64,000 nt of DNA from Paragorgia papillata (GCA_035771165.1 JAWNZC010000314.1:4001001-4065000), one strand, 5' to 3'. Positions 21,389-32,054 are shown, counted from the first letter of the stretch. Notes: generated by a model not told the origin, from the sequence alone. Numbers and translations: made by a program.

Positions 21389-21519
21389 TATTTTGTAACC
21401 TAGCAGTACTTCGACGTTTATTATTTCGCCTGATTTGCCGCTATGTACGTACATGCGTCTTCGTTTAGGGCTATGGTGGTATACACAACCTCCCACCCAG
21501 GGCCTCCCAACCAGGGATA

Positions 21520-21682
21520 CACATCGTTTACATTGATGTGACATTAGACACCATCTTGGTTCATTTCCAGTTAATTTCCAATACCCTTGCTAAAACAAAC
21601 ATGACGGTCAGCGGTGTGTCAATTGCAACATTGTAAATCAACCAAGATGGTGGAGGTAATGTCATGTGCAAACGATCTATTC
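21520..21682. repeat. Small inverted repeat
   Basis: ACATCGTTTACATTGATGTGACATTA-type sequence on the left pairs with TAATGTCATGTGCAAACGAT on the right, with inner ACACCATCTTGGTT and AACCAAGATGGTGGAGG arms. Confidence 0.55.
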
Positions 21683-22269
21683 ACAATTTTCTTCGTGATG
21701 CATATTATTTGATAACTATGTATAGTAATTGCAAGAATTTGCAAACACATAACCCACTACTATAGTAAGTAGATCCACATCACATGCACCAGAAGAAAAA
21801 TTGAATCCGGTTAATCAGATCATGTAAATGGCGCCATTGGTTAGCGCTAATACCTTGTGCCACCCATGAAGTGCTGAATCATTGATTGGGGAATGAAATA
21901 GAGATGAGCCGATTAATCGGAAACTAATCGGCAAAGCCGATTAATCGGCCAATTTAAAATAATCGGTAATCGGCCGATTATTTTGAATAATCGGCAAAAT
22001 AATCGGCATTTCAACTTCTTCACACATGGTGCAAATACATGCCGAGTGAGTCATAACGAACCGATGGCGAGAGCGTTAGAGATTGTTGATGATGCAAATA
22101 CTTATACGCGGCCGCCTTACAAAATCTTCGCTTATTTTTGTTGGCTATAAAAAAAAGAAGAAGAACCTGAACAAACCGGCTTTTTATTTATATAAAAAAA
22201 ATGTTCGAAAATATAATTTTTTTTGTCACTATCAAAGTGAAAAGGTTGTGAACAGCCAAAATTTTGAAG

Positions 22270-22400
22270 AACAAATACTGACATTTCCAGCGGAGCCCTT
22301 CATCACTATCAGAGTAAAACGTTTTACTTTGATGAAGGGCTCCGCTCGAAACGTCAACTACACTGCCTACGCAGCACTCTACTTTTTGTCACTTGTCACA
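22270..22400. repeat. Interspersed repeat (CTCCGCTCGAAACGTC family)
   Basis: The sequence GATGAAGGGCTCCGCTCGAAACGTC, followed by CACTGCCTACGCAGCACTC, recurs at 29490-29520, 29985-30150, 39385-39510, 52905-52965, 57590-57750 and 60360-60455. Here it lies inside the hAT element. The short inverted pair around AGAGTAAAACGTTTTACTTTGATG suggests a foldback origin. Confidence 0.6.
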
Positions 22401-22527
22401 TATCCGCAACAAGAGTTGCGGTGCCGCAGTATTAAAGGAAAAGGTGAGACATCTTAAAAGTTTAAAACCAAGACAAAAAAATCGTCAAGAGCGTGAATGT
22501 TTTCCAAAATAAAGCGATCATCGTACA

Positions 22528-23112
22528 ATGCGCGACGAGTTGAGTGTTGCCTTAGAGCAAAGATTTGAAACAATCTTTGAAGACAACAACTACATTTTGC
22601 CCACAACGGTGGATCCTAGGTTCAAGACGAAGTTTGGAAGAAGTGATGGTCGTACTGCGCTGGTAGATGAAGTTTGTCGTCTCACAGGATCTTCGATTGA
22701 GGAAGTAAGTCAAGTAACGAATGATAACATCTCCACCCAAGAAAAGAGTCGCAGCGCTGGACCTCATAAGGACCTATGGTCCTGCTTTGATGAGATTATT
22801 GGGTCGAACGACATCACTTTGAATGGCAGTCGCGATGTGGAAGAAGAGATCAACGCTTTTCTCGCCCTTCCGCTACAGCCATTGCAAGCATGCCCTTATG
22901 CTTGGTGGCAGGCAAAGAAACTTGCTTACCCTAACGTGTTTAACGTTGTGCTGAAGTACCTGAGCCCTCCCAGTTCAAGTGTCTATTCTGAACGTGTCTT
23001 CAGCGAGGCAGGGAACATTTCTACGGAGAAAAGAAGCAGGCTAGCACCGCATAAAGCTGATAACATTTTGTTTCTGCATCATAATTTGCCGAAGTTGAAC
23101 TTTGAGTATTGA
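22528..23112 (+). pseudogene. hAT transposase, C-terminal part
   Basis: A 194-residue frame ends at TGA 23110-23112. It has the ZBED/hAT ending: TTVDPRFKTKFG near residue 25, then YAWWQAKKLAYPNVFNVVLKYL, then SSSVYSERVFSEAGNI and LAPHKADNILFLHHN, which form the hAT C-terminal dimerisation region and part of the last catalytic motif. The N-terminal BED zinc finger and most of the DDE core are missing, and the 5' sequence is occupied by another repeat. The copy is probably non-autonomous. A neighbouring poly(A)-like AATAAA occurs at about 23180. Confidence 0.85.
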
Positions 23113-23499
23113 TGAATAATTTTAATGATTTTGTATTGTGTGTGTGCAGAACTCAGAATTGTGTCAAACGTATTTACTATAATAAATTAATATTCCAACA
23201 AAACAAAACAAATTAACATTCACAATTCTCTTGTTTTTTATCTCGTAATTCTTCTGTGATAATTGCTTAGCATATACTGGGATTGCTATTTATATTTTAT
23301 AAGCAAAAAGCGAAATAAAATTAGATCGCCAATTGACGTTATTGGAGGATTGGTGCCAAGCCACAGGGGGGATGCCACCCCCTGATCAGAGGTAACCATG
23401 GCAACCCCGCCACAGCCCACCTCCAGGCACCAGTCACACTGTCAAGCAGTGGAAATATATATACTTACCTTGCATTCAATCAGGAGTGGGTGGGTGGGT

Positions 23500-23964
23500 C
23501 AACACAGTGCAAGCAAGAATCCCCACGTATTAATTCAAAGAACAGCGCGCGCAAAACCAGTCAAGCTCAGACCACGCTGACAAGACTCTGATGAGCGCTG
23601 AGATAATCCCCACATATTATATATGAGTGACCGCTGACCAAGTATCTATTACATAGATAGCGCGCGCAAAACCAGTCAAGCTCAGACCACGCTGACAAGA
23701 CTTTGATGAGCGCAAGTCAAGCTCAGACCACGCTGACAAGACTTTGATGAGCGCAAGTCAAGCTCAGACCACGCTGACAAGACTTTGATGAGCGCAAGTC
23801 AAGCTCAGACCACGCTGACAAGACTTTGATGAGCGCAAGTCAAGCTCAGACCACGCTGACAAGACTTTGATGAGCGCTGAGATAATCCCCCCATATTATC
23901 ATGAATGACCGCTGACTAGCATTGTCTCCTTTTTTACCTTGCCTAAATTACATTTAGCCACATT
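23500..23964. repeat. B repeat, 3' copy, five 41-bp units
   Basis: 465 bp from CAACACAGTGCAAGCAAG to TTAGCCACATT. It includes a block of five 41-bp tandem units (core GTCAAGCTCAGACCACGCTG and then ACAAGACTTTGATGAGCGC) at about 23670-23878, and an earlier degenerate unit at about 23555. Confidence 0.9.
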
Positions 23965-24230
23965 AAAATTAGATCGCCAATTGACGTTATTGGAGGATTG
24001 GTGCCAAGCCACAGGGGGGATGCCACCCCCTGATCAGAGGTAACCATGGCAACCCCGCCACAGCCCACCTCCAACAAAGGCCAAGCACAATGGTGCTTGA
24101 GAAGGGCCTGTGACGGGGTCACCAAAGGCCTGACTCCAAGCCACCAAGCACCATTCCACCAATAACACTAAGGCCACTCACACTTACCAGAGTGGACAAT
24201 ACAGTACCTTTAATTATACCCCTTCCAAGA

Positions 24231-25274
24231 TCATGACAGATGGTGCGCAAACTTTGCCAGAACCTCCGGTGCTGTCCTAATATACATTTGATAGGCATTA
24301 CTAGTCCATCTACCGAGAGACTGGATGATGTGATCAGGAACCCCGTTTTGGCCAGCCATTGTAGCAGCGCCAATCCTAAAGCTATGACTGGAATAGTTGC
24401 CCTCCAGTCCAGCTGCGGTCACAATGCTTCTTAACCAATCTGTCAAGAGCGCGCGCGAAAGAGGAAGACCACCTCTTCTCATAAACAATGGACCATCACC
24501 ATCACCTCTACGTTGCAGATATTTGCTCAGCGCATCGATAGCACATAAGGGTGCTTTTCCTTGACCAATGTAAATGTAACACCCTTTACGAAAAGGATCA
24601 GTTTTGGATGCTTTTATAAAAACCCTCAGACAGGAAGGGTCTTTGTGTGAGTCAAATGCTATATCCTGTGAAGTTAAATGGACGGACGATGAAAAAGCGC
24701 TGGAATTCGGTGTTGTGAACTCAGAAGATCGCAAGAATCCAAAATATGCCAAGGTACAAGCTGCCCAGAACATAACATGATCGTAGACTTGAAAATCCAA
24801 CGATCGGTAAATCACCAGCATGACCTCCTTTGTTACTGGTAGGCGAGGGGTGACTGACAGTCCCTGCACCCGTTTAATCCCACGAACCACTCGTTGAAGC
24901 CTCAAGGCATTAGTAAGAGGGTCAGTGAAACCCATTTCAATGTGAAGTGAGCGCACTGCTGATAAATATACTTTTATTGAAGAATGTTTTAAAGACTTGG
25001 CTAAGAAGGAAGAAAACAAACATAATGTCCATTCTTCTGCTGGGCAAGGTGATCCAAATTGATTTAGTTTCCCTAACTGAGTACAAAATTCAATAAATTT
25101 ATTTTGTGCAGATGAGTAAGTTCGTCTTGTTGATGGTGCCAAACCTTCCATCAGGTATTGGTGACACTGCTGTTCTAAGGCTGAGCTTGTGGAAGCAATT
25201 CCTCCCACAATGATTGAGGTATTTCCACCGGATGCACCTTGGCCAATGGAGCATGGTGACGAAAACGTTGCCAC
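24231..25274 (-). CDS. Tyrosine recombinase of the retrotransposon
   Basis: A 347-residue frame. It replaces the DDE integrase of LTR elements and integrates a circular DNA copy without target duplication. The N-terminal half is a core-binding region (YLMEGLAPSTRRTYSSAQ near residue 40, then the LSAVRSLHIEMG stretch). The catalytic half shows the first Arg in FGFLRSSEFTT, the Lys region (IKASKTDPFRKG), HSFRIGAATMAG (H-x-x-R), then SLGRWTSNAYQMYIR with the W and the nucleophile Tyr. All catalytic residues expected of the R..K..HxxR..(H/W)..Y set are present. The 5' end overlaps the preceding RT frame by 100 nt in another frame, and the true start may lie downstream of 25274. Confidence 0.92.
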   Translation of the reverse strand: MATFSSPCSIGQGASGGNTSIIVGGIASTSSALEQQCHQYLMEGLAPSTRRTYSSAQNKFIEFCTQLGKLNQFGSPCPAEEWTLCLFSSFLAKSLKHSSIKVYLSAVRSLHIEMGFTDPLTNALRLQRVVRGIKRVQGLSVTPRLPVTKEVMLVIYRSLDFQVYDHVMFWAACTLAYFGFLRSSEFTTPNSSAFSSSVHLTSQDIAFDSHKDPSCLRVFIKASKTDPFRKGCYIYIGQGKAPLCAIDALSKYLQRRGDGDGPLFMRRGGLPLSRALLTDWLRSIVTAAGLEGNYSSHSFRIGAATMAGQNGVPDHIIQSLGRWTSNAYQMYIRTAPEVLAKFAHHLS

Positions 25275-26797
25275 TGAAAACGAGACAGTGCATCAGCTAC
25301 ATTATTCTCAACCCCTGGAATATGTTGCGCGCAAAACATAAAGCCAAAATATGCTGCTGACATAAGTAAATTGCGCAACAAGTGCATGATTAGTGGATCC
25401 TTGGATGTACGTGAATTAAGTATGCTAACAACCGCTAAGTTGTCACAGTGGAAACATACACTGCGCTGTCTCCAATAATCACCCCAAACTCGCGCTGCCA
25501 TGACAATAGGAAATAGTTCCTTGTATGCAATAGAAAATTGGATCTGCAGAGGAATCCACCTACCATTGAACCACTCGGTGCCCCAGAAAGCACCAAAGCC
25601 AACATTGCCCGCTGCATCCGAAGTCACCTCCACATCAATAATAGGGCCTAGCCCCTTGAACAACCAGAAGCTAACCCCATTCCACCCCCGAAGAAATTGT
25701 TGCCACCAGTACAAATCCAACTGAAATTCCTTATTCAGTCTAATGGGGTGGTCCTTTCTCCTGAAGCAACATAGCAAATCAATCATTCTACGCACAAAGG
25801 TTCTACCAGGCCAGACCACCATCGAAGCGTGGTGTAAATGACCGATTAAAGATTCAAGCTGCTTCTTATTACACCACCGACGACCAGCCCACAACTCCAA
25901 CAGTTGTACCAAATTCTGTAGTTTGTCAATGGGGAGGCGAGCTATTTGCTGCAAGGAATCTAATTCGATACCCAACACCACTAGACATGCAACAGGGCCA
26001 ATACATTTCTTGGGATGTAATGGCAAGCCTAATCTAGCGCAAACTGCCATAGCCGAGGTCAAATTATTCTTGCATTGCTGAGTATCTGGTGGACCTGCTG
26101 TGATGTAATCATCTAGGTAATGCAACAGGTCTTGTATGGAATGATTTGTCTTCAAAATCCATTCCACTAAGTCTGCCACGGAGTTGAAGATAAAAGGAGC
26201 TGAGCGCAAGCCAAACGGCAGGGCCAGGTCAACATAAAACTTCCCCCTCCATCTTAAACCTAACAAATAACGATCCATTGGTGACACTGGGATATTCCGA
26301 TATGCCGACTCAACATCAAACTTTGCCATCAAAGCCCCTACTCCAAACCTGCTAACCATACCAATAACCTGGTCTATCTTAATATACTGTAGGGCAAAGT
26401 CATCCGCATTGATGCCATCATTTACACTTGCACCTAGTGGTGAGGATAGGTCCACTATCAGGCGCCACTTGCCCTCCTGCCCTTTCTTGGGGATTACCCC
26501 AAAACTACTGATGTGGAGATTGGGAATAGGTGGGCTATCGAAGGGGCCAGCAACCCTGCCCAGCAAAACCTCATTTGCCAGGTAATCATCTATCACCCTA
26601 GAATGTGCGTGAGTAGAAGCTTTATTCTTCTTGGCAGATTTTAGTTGGACAGACTGGCTGAAGCCCAGACGAAAGCCATATTCCAGCCCCTGAAGAACAT
26701 ACAAAACCAAATTGACATTGGGGTGATTTGCTAGCTCCTTTTTGAACTCGGCTACAGCCAAAGGGGTCACCTTGGAGACTGGAAACATATCGCTCAA
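25175..26797 (-). CDS. Reverse transcriptase-RNase H of the retrotransposon
   Basis: A 540-residue intact frame. The RT palm carries WRLIVDLSSPLGASVNDGI, FDVESAYRNIPVSP (first Asp), LPFGLRSAPFIFN, and the active site LLHYLDDYITAG (YLDD). RNase H follows: EVTSDAAGNVGFGAFWG, then YKELFPIVMAARVWG, FHCDNLAVVSILNSR and finally HIPGVENNVADALSRFQ, giving the D-E-D-D set. The domain order and YLDD box are typical of DIRS-order elements. Reverse transcription is expected from a transcript running from the B' to the A/B repeats. Confidence 0.93.
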   Translation of the reverse strand: MSDMFPVSKVTPLAVAEFKKELANHPNVNLVLYVLQGLEYGFRLGFSQSVQLKSAKKNKASTHAHSRVIDDYLANEVLLGRVAGPFDSPPIPNLHISSFGVIPKKGQEGKWRLIVDLSSPLGASVNDGINADDFALQYIKIDQVIGMVSRFGVGALMAKFDVESAYRNIPVSPMDRYLLGLRWRGKFYVDLALPFGLRSAPFIFNSVADLVEWILKTNHSIQDLLHYLDDYITAGPPDTQQCKNNLTSAMAVCARLGLPLHPKKCIGPVACLVVLGIELDSLQQIARLPIDKLQNLVQLLELWAGRRWCNKKQLESLIGHLHHASMVVWPGRTFVRRMIDLLCCFRRKDHPIRLNKEFQLDLYWWQQFLRGWNGVSFWLFKGLGPIIDVEVTSDAAGNVGFGAFWGTEWFNGRWIPLQIQFSIAYKELFPIVMAARVWGDYWRQRSVCFHCDNLAVVSILNSRTSKDPLIMHLLRNLLMSAAYFGFMFCAQHIPGVENNVADALSRFQWQRFRHHAPLAKVHPVEIPQSLWEELLPQAQP

Positions 26798-27169
26798 CCC
26801 TAAAAAAAGGCAAATTTAGGAGAATACCTGTAGTGAACCCTGGACCCGTACTAATACAACCACTGAAGACAGAAGGTGATAATACCAACTACAGTGCCCC
26901 CACGTTACTTTATTATTGACATTATTATCCATCTTTTAAGCAATATAATAACCATAAGTCATAGGTATATGCGAGTACCACAAACTTTCAGTAACAAAAA
27001 ACATGCAGTAACAAAACATGCAATAACAAAACCTGCAATAACAAAACAAGCAAACAACCCCGTAACATATTATAGTAATTGTTTTAAGTTTCGTGGGACG
27101 ACATATTGTATGCCCCCAAGTACTGAACTTATATTACGACCCCCCACAGCTTAAATCAGGAGTACACCG

Positions 27170-28510
27170 TCAATGCCTCTTTTGTTTCTTCGATGAGGGT
27201 GAACCAGAACGTTGGTTGGTTCTAAGATCTTTTCCAGAGCATTGGCAACGACGATGCTCCCCATAACAATTTAAACATGTATGGGAGAACTTGCATACGG
27301 GCGATGGGGCAAGACAACTCCCAGCATTCCAAGAAATACATCGCACTGAAGAGCGCTCGTTACCGCGAGGCTCATCTCCAGCAATTTTTTCTGCATTTGT
27401 CGGCGACGAATTCGACCATCCCTTCACATTCGCGCCAGCAGCATGAAAATTAAACAACTGAACGTCGAACTTCGACCAGTCCGTTAATCGCGTTGCTGCA
27501 GCCTGCTCACGGAATGCAACATCGTAGCTATGCCACACGCGCCCCAAATATTGACGGTATGTGCGCAGAATCAAGAGTTTATACTGGTTCAAATCCTTCC
27601 ACCGATGTGGAAAGTGTGAGATCAACACCGAAGAATAAATCGTAAATGCTTCCATCCACTGAACAATATCCGTAATCTGGCGACGAGGTTTCTTAGGCGC
27701 TGCTGCTAAAACTAAACGGCCATCAAATAACAGTTGCGGTTCCGTTTCGTAGCTATTCAAGTTGGCCGATAGCAGATCTGCGAAATCTATAAACTTCCCT
27801 GCCAATATCTGCGAGACAAGTTTAAAAGGCACCGGGGAATAACCAGGGCCAACTATAAACGGCTGTTGGAAGTGGGAAAACGCCAGCTGCGACGAAGGGC
27901 TTGAAGTAGCCATTTCCGCGCTGCGGGATTGCGGAGTTATAAAATTACCGACAAACTGGCCAAACTGGTTCGACGGGATGGCTTGGCCAAGCTGTGAAAT
28001 CCCGCTAACAGCGCCAGACAATGGAGTATTGTCTGTATCGATATGGGCAACTGCTGTTGTTCGAGGACTCGAAAACGTAGTCACAAAACTAGGAATAAAA
28101 GTCGGTGACCTACCTTGACAATCCTGAGCGCTTGTAATGCTTTGGGCAAACGAAGGCGGCGCACCACTTAACTGAAAGGCATTTGTTTGTGCCCCTAAGC
28201 CAGACGATTCTCCCTCAGAATCTCCCACAGACACAAACGGCGCTGAACGGTCTGACGATCGCTGACTGCGATTGCGCTCCTCCATCGACGGCACACTAGT
28301 AGAAGTAGCTGTTCCTTGGTCCTCTCTAAGGGCTGACTTCACCGCCGCTATTACCGTGGCAAGAAATTGAGGCGAAGGCTGGTCAACATTCGATGTCGGT
28401 GGTTGGCTTCTGATGGCGCGAACTTCGCCAGAAATGCTGTTCGCGAACGACGAACCCGATCCAGTAGCATCCTCTGCGGCCTGACGGCTATTTCTTGTTT
28501 GTCGCTCCAT
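27170..28510 (-). CDS. Gag-like protein of the retrotransposon
   Basis: A 446-residue frame starting at ATG 28510. The first half is low-complexity (S, Q, T, P). The middle region (VPFKLVSQILAGKFIDFADL, then QWMEAFTIYSSVLISHFP) is the conserved capsid-like segment seen in DIRS-order and related elements. The C-terminus has a Cys/His cluster, CISWNAGSCLAPSPVCKFSH then CLNCYGEHRRCQC, a likely zinc-binding nucleic-acid contact, and a basic tail (SSKKQKRH). It is separated from the RT frame by about 370 nt with no recognised coding content. Confidence 0.8.
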   Translation of the reverse strand: MERQTRNSRQAAEDATGSGSSFANSISGEVRAIRSQPPTSNVDQPSPQFLATVIAAVKSALREDQGTATSTSVPSMEERNRSQRSSDRSAPFVSVGDSEGESSGLGAQTNAFQLSGAPPSFAQSITSAQDCQGRSPTFIPSFVTTFSSPRTTAVAHIDTDNTPLSGAVSGISQLGQAIPSNQFGQFVGNFITPQSRSAEMATSSPSSQLAFSHFQQPFIVGPGYSPVPFKLVSQILAGKFIDFADLLSANLNSYETEPQLLFDGRLVLAAAPKKPRRQITDIVQWMEAFTIYSSVLISHFPHRWKDLNQYKLLILRTYRQYLGRVWHSYDVAFREQAAATRLTDWSKFDVQLFNFHAAGANVKGWSNSSPTNAEKIAGDEPRGNERSSVRCISWNAGSCLAPSPVCKFSHTCLNCYGEHRRCQCSGKDLRTNQRSGSPSSKKQKRH

Positions 28511-28518
28511 TTACACAA

Positions 28519-28942
28519 CAACACAGTGCAAGCAAGAATCCCCACGTATTAATTCAAAGAACAGCGCGCGCAAAACCAGTCAAGCTCAGACCACGCTGAC
28601 AAGACTCTGATGAGCGCTGAGATAATCCCCACATATTATATATGAGTGACCGCTGACCAAGTATCTATTACATAGATAGCGCGCGCAAAACCAGTCAAGC
28701 TCAGACCACGCTGACAAGACTTTGATGAGCGCAAGTCAAGCTCAGACCACGCTGACAAGACTTTGATGAGCGCAAGTCAAGCTCAGACCACGCTGACAAG
28801 ACTTTGATGAGCGCAAGTCAAGCTCAGACCACGCTGACAAGACTTTGATGAGCGCTGAGATAATCCCCCCATATTATCATGAATGACCGCTGACTAGCAT
28901 TGTCTCCTTTTTTACCTTGCCTAAATTACATTTAGCCACATT
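28519..28942. repeat. B' repeat, 5' copy, four 41-bp units
   Basis: 424 bp, collinear with 23500-23964 but with four instead of five 41-bp units; the length difference is exactly one unit. It lies just upstream of the gag-like frame and probably holds the element's promoter. Confidence 0.9.
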
Positions 28943-29584
28943 TAATTCTCAAGGTATTTTCTGTGAAATTTGAAAACAAGAATTACAAAACGGACAGAGA
29001 TGAATAGTGAATACTGCGCTATTGCTTAATTTGTAAACAAACAAAACGCGCAATAAATGTTTAGTATGCAACACGATCCATTTCCTTTTCACTCTTCTAG
29101 CAAAACCTTGATTTCTGTTATATTTCCAAAATATTGTTTTTCCCTGGCAAGCTCAATAAACATTGCGAAACTGCGCGGGGATTGGTAACCAACAACTTAC
29201 CGATAATCGGTATATGCCGATTAATCGGCCGATTAGTTTAAATAATCGGCCACCGATTAATCGGCTTCAGTAATCGGCAATTTTCGTGATCGGCTCATCT
29301 CTAGAATGAAAGTCAATTCTACAATAATTTTGGTGATATAATACATATTTTATAAATATATATTTGTGAGACCACCTAATGCGACTGGGGAAATCAAAGG
29401 ATGAAAAGGAGTGACCGTATTCATACACTAGTCTGTATGTGGTATACATCTGTGACGCTAAAGCAAGTGAACACACCCATCTTGAAGTCGAAAAGTAGAG
29501 TGCTGCGTAGGCAGTGTTTTGGGTAAAGCAAGACGGTAAACAGCAACAAGCACTGTTCCTCTTAAAAATATAAGAAACCTTTAA

Positions 29585-29862
29585 AGGTGACGTACAGTCC
29601 GTTCTGCGCCTGTCCGCAGTGTGGTCCCCAAAACATGGCAAAATGGAAACCGTTAGGAACAACATGGCAGAAAACCAAGCGATTCGGCGACGATATCTCC
29701 TCGGATTTCTTCTATTTCTCCTGAAAATGTTTTGTTTTGGGTACAAGTAATGAATGGAACCAAGAAAAGCTTACAATCTTGAATAAGGTATTAGTATTAT
29801 TTTTGTAAATAAAGATTTAAACATTAGTTTCGTACATGCGCAGAACGGACTGTACATCACCT
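29585..29862. mobile_element. TTAA-flanked MITE (AGGTGACGTACAGTCCGTTC)
   Basis: Inverted ends AGGTGACGTACAGTCCGTTCTGCGC and its diverged inverse, with TTAA at 29581-29584 and 29863-29866. A second family member lies at 37388-37627. The arms are imperfect and the interior is non-coding; the minus-strand frame over 29267-29746 crosses several repeats and is spurious. Confidence 0.75.
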
Positions 29863-30400
29863 TTAATTTATAGTCTGATTTTTTGGTAGACATCAAACAT
29901 CAATTAGAACTTTTAAAGGCTGATTTAGGAAAATGATGGTTCTTATATCTGAGAGTGTTTTACACAAAGTGTTGCGTAGGTAGTGTAGATATAGCAAAAT
30001 GAAAAGGTTGTATATATGCTGGCGAGATTAGCTTTGGTAACGAAATACTGACGTTTCTAGCAGAACCCTTCATCAGAGTAGAATGTGATTTTACTCTGGG
30101 GAAGTTTTGTTATCAAAACTATAATCGCGGCAATTTGAAACCTTTTCACTTTTCACTGTATGGATAGATCAGATGCTCTGTCATTTTTTCCGATGAAGCC
30201 TTGAACACAACCTATTATCATAGTTAATAGACAATATACATGGTTTGGAAGCTCAACAAAAGTCACTGTTTTATGTTTTTGTTCAGGTTTATGGAGATTT
30301 GTGCACTTTCACGGTTCCCGAACATATTGTGTTTTCTGTATAATGAAGCAATCATCCAATAGCAACGTTTGGGTTCAATCACTCAACCGTATTGTTTAAA

Positions 30401-30665
30401 TAGAGAATAATACATGGATGTGCGGAAATATAAAATTTATTTCGAGTGTTGAGCAGGATATCTCACGAGTGAGGGAAGCGAACGAGTGACATATCCTGTT
30501 CAACACGAGAAATAAATTTCATATTTCCAAGCATCCATGCATTGTTCTGTTTATTATATAAAAACTGTCCTATTGCCTTGCAAAAATTGCATTAAACTAT
30601 AATGCTGATTCAGCGATAATCGTCACATGTGCGATTATCATAAATAATCGCACATGTGAGATTTT
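30401..30665. repeat. Foldback repeat (ACGAGTGACATATCCTGTTC), copy 1
   Basis: AATACATGGATGTGCGGAAATATAAAATTTATT and the later AAATAAATTTCATATTTCC-GCATCCATG are inverse arms around a TATCTCACGAGTGAG palindrome. A close copy is at 44078-44345. Both are followed by the same CACATGTGCGATTATCATAAATAATCG hairpin. Confidence 0.7.
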
Positions 30666-30985
30666 ATATAATATATATATTAATAAACCTAAAACAAAGG
30701 ATTTGGCACCTTCAGGTACCTTTCAACATGAATCGTAGCTTGATTGTTAACCGCTTTGAAGTTTGCCGGGTTTCCATAGCCTGCGTCTGCACGCAGGCTA
30801 GGTTTCCAAACCATGTATATTTTCTATTAACTATGCTATTATAAGGACTAAATTTCCGTTATAGAGGAAGGTTTTTTTTTTAAAGAAATGTCTGTTTTTG
30901 AAAGAAATGTCTGACACTCAAAACGTTCTAAATTTCTACGTTAGTGTAGTGGTTTTAGTTTGAATTTGGTAAAGTTTCGTACGTT

Positions 30986-31402
30986 TTGCTGTACAAGCTG
31001 TCTATATATTATAAGTTGTTCAACTCGGAAAATTCTGAGCTCCAGACCTCACTCGTAGCCACAAATAACTTAAGCAGTGACATACTACCAGAACCTCAAA
31101 ATTCAAATAGACCTACACGATCAGCAAACCCAAACTGTTTACAATTTCAGACAACAAAATGTAAAACATCTACGTATCAGAAATCATTTTTAATTAGGAC
31201 AACTAGAATCTGGAACGTATTGCCAAGAAACTTAACAATGAAATGTATAACTTTAGAAAACTTTAAAAAAGGACTATATAATTACTATAATTTAGCGCTA
31301 GAACACTGTTTTAATGCAGATGATCCACGAACATGGAAATCGATATGCATCAAATGCAACGAAGCTCGTGATCTAACTAAATCGATATCGTGTTGTTTTT
31401 AG
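30986..31402 (+). pseudogene. LINE reverse transcriptase, C-terminal fragment
   Basis: The frame has the closing region of a CR1/L2-like reverse transcriptase ORF: RPTRSANPNCLQFQTTKCKT, then SFLIRTTRIWNVLPRNL, then TWKSICIKCNEARDL before TAG. It is truncated on the 5' side, with no RT palm and no endonuclease. Same family as 3788-4085. Confidence 0.75.
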
Positions 31403-31407
31403 CTTAA

Positions 31408-31735
31408 AGGGTATTGGCAATAAAAATTAAGTTTGTTTAATTTGAAATAACTCGTAAAATTGTAATAGAAGATCTTTTACCACTTTTTCGTATCTTTCTT
31501 CGTTTTCAAGATATTTCAATATGTTTAATATGTAAATGAGATGGGCTCTGACGTCATGAGCAGGGTACAGTATTTTTACACAAAGCAACATCAGTTATGA
31601 AATGTTCAGTGTCACAAGGCGTTTTATGTGCATAGTTTCAAATGATTTCATTGAACAAATTTAGAGATATAAAACTGATTTTTCTACGTGTGAAAATACT
31701 GTACCCTGCTCATGACATCAGAGAACTTGTTCCCT
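31408..31735. mobile_element. Truncated TTAA foldback element
   Basis: It starts AGGGTATTGGCAATAAAAATT directly after TTAA (31404-31407) and is closely related to 44422-44869, but the right outer arm is missing and the sequence runs into a tRNA-derived repeat near 31760. An inner inverted pair around AGCAGGGTACAGTATTTT and AAAATACTGTACCCTGCT remains. Confidence 0.65.
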
Positions 31736-31774
31736 GGTATAAGTATCGTAAACAATTTCGTTCTGCCATCTGAG

Positions 31775-31860
31775 ATCCAGTGGCTCGATGGTTAGCGCGT
31801 CTGGCTGGCGTTCGGAAGGGTGTGGTTTCGAGTCCCGTCTGGAGCTCAGAGTTTTTCTTA
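31775..31860 (+). repeat. tRNA-derived SINE head
   Basis: A box (AGTGGCTCGATGGTTAGCGCG) and B box (GTTTCGAGTCCC) in tRNA-like spacing, followed by an AGCTCAGAGTTTTTC tail that recurs with variation after the heads at 32059 and, inverted, near 58140. Stem pairing is imperfect, so this is a repeat and not a working tRNA. Confidence 0.6.
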
Positions 31861-32054
31861 ACTACTTACGAGTTACGACAGCTTGTACAGGAAAAACGAA
31901 CTAAAACTTTCCAACTTCCAACTGAAAACACCATACTAACATAGAAAAACATTTAATTGAAGATAAACTGACACAATGCGACTTGCAGCCAACAAGTACT
32001 TGTGACACACGTACGGTTTGACTAGAATAAATATTGTAAAAAACATCGGTCTGC

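Larger units (their letters stand above)
23316..28942 (-). mobile_element. Tyrosine-recombinase retrotransposon (DIRS order), split direct repeats
   Basis: Read on the minus strand the order is B' (28942-28519), three ORFs, A' (24073-23964), B (23964-23500), a 74-bp spacer and A (23425-23316). A and A' are 110 bp and near-identical; B and B' match except for one 41-bp tandem unit. This A1-ORFs-B1-A2-B2 layout is the split direct repeat structure of PAT- and Ngaro-type elements, as opposed to the inverted ends of DIRS1. No target duplication is expected and none is seen. All three frames are open, so the insertion is young. It lies inside the hAT element. Confidence 0.9.
21891..29311 (+). mobile_element. 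hAT transposon with perfect 8-bp target duplication
   Basis: The element spans 21899-29303. Terminal inverted repeats TAGAGATGAGCCGAT and ATCGGCTCATCTCTA lie within identical 8-bp duplications GAATGAAA (21891-21898 and 29304-29311), the hallmark of hAT insertion. Subterminal regions are packed with GCCGATTAATCGGC palindromes (21911-21990 and 29205-29275), likely transposase binding sites. It carries the C-terminal part of a hAT transposase at 22528-23112. Its length is inflated by a 5.6-kb tyrosine-recombinase retrotransposon inserted after the transposase gene; without it the element would be about 1.8 kb. Confidence 0.92.

Noticed and set aside
23660..23880. Regular 41-bp repeats that could suggest a CRISPR-like array
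   Set aside because: Units are directly adjacent with no unique spacers and lie in a retrotransposon repeat of an animal genome.
29267..29746. 159-residue minus-strand frame with a hydrophobic stretch
   Set aside because: It runs from the hAT terminal repeat across a dispersed repeat into a TTAA MITE, so it is not a gene.
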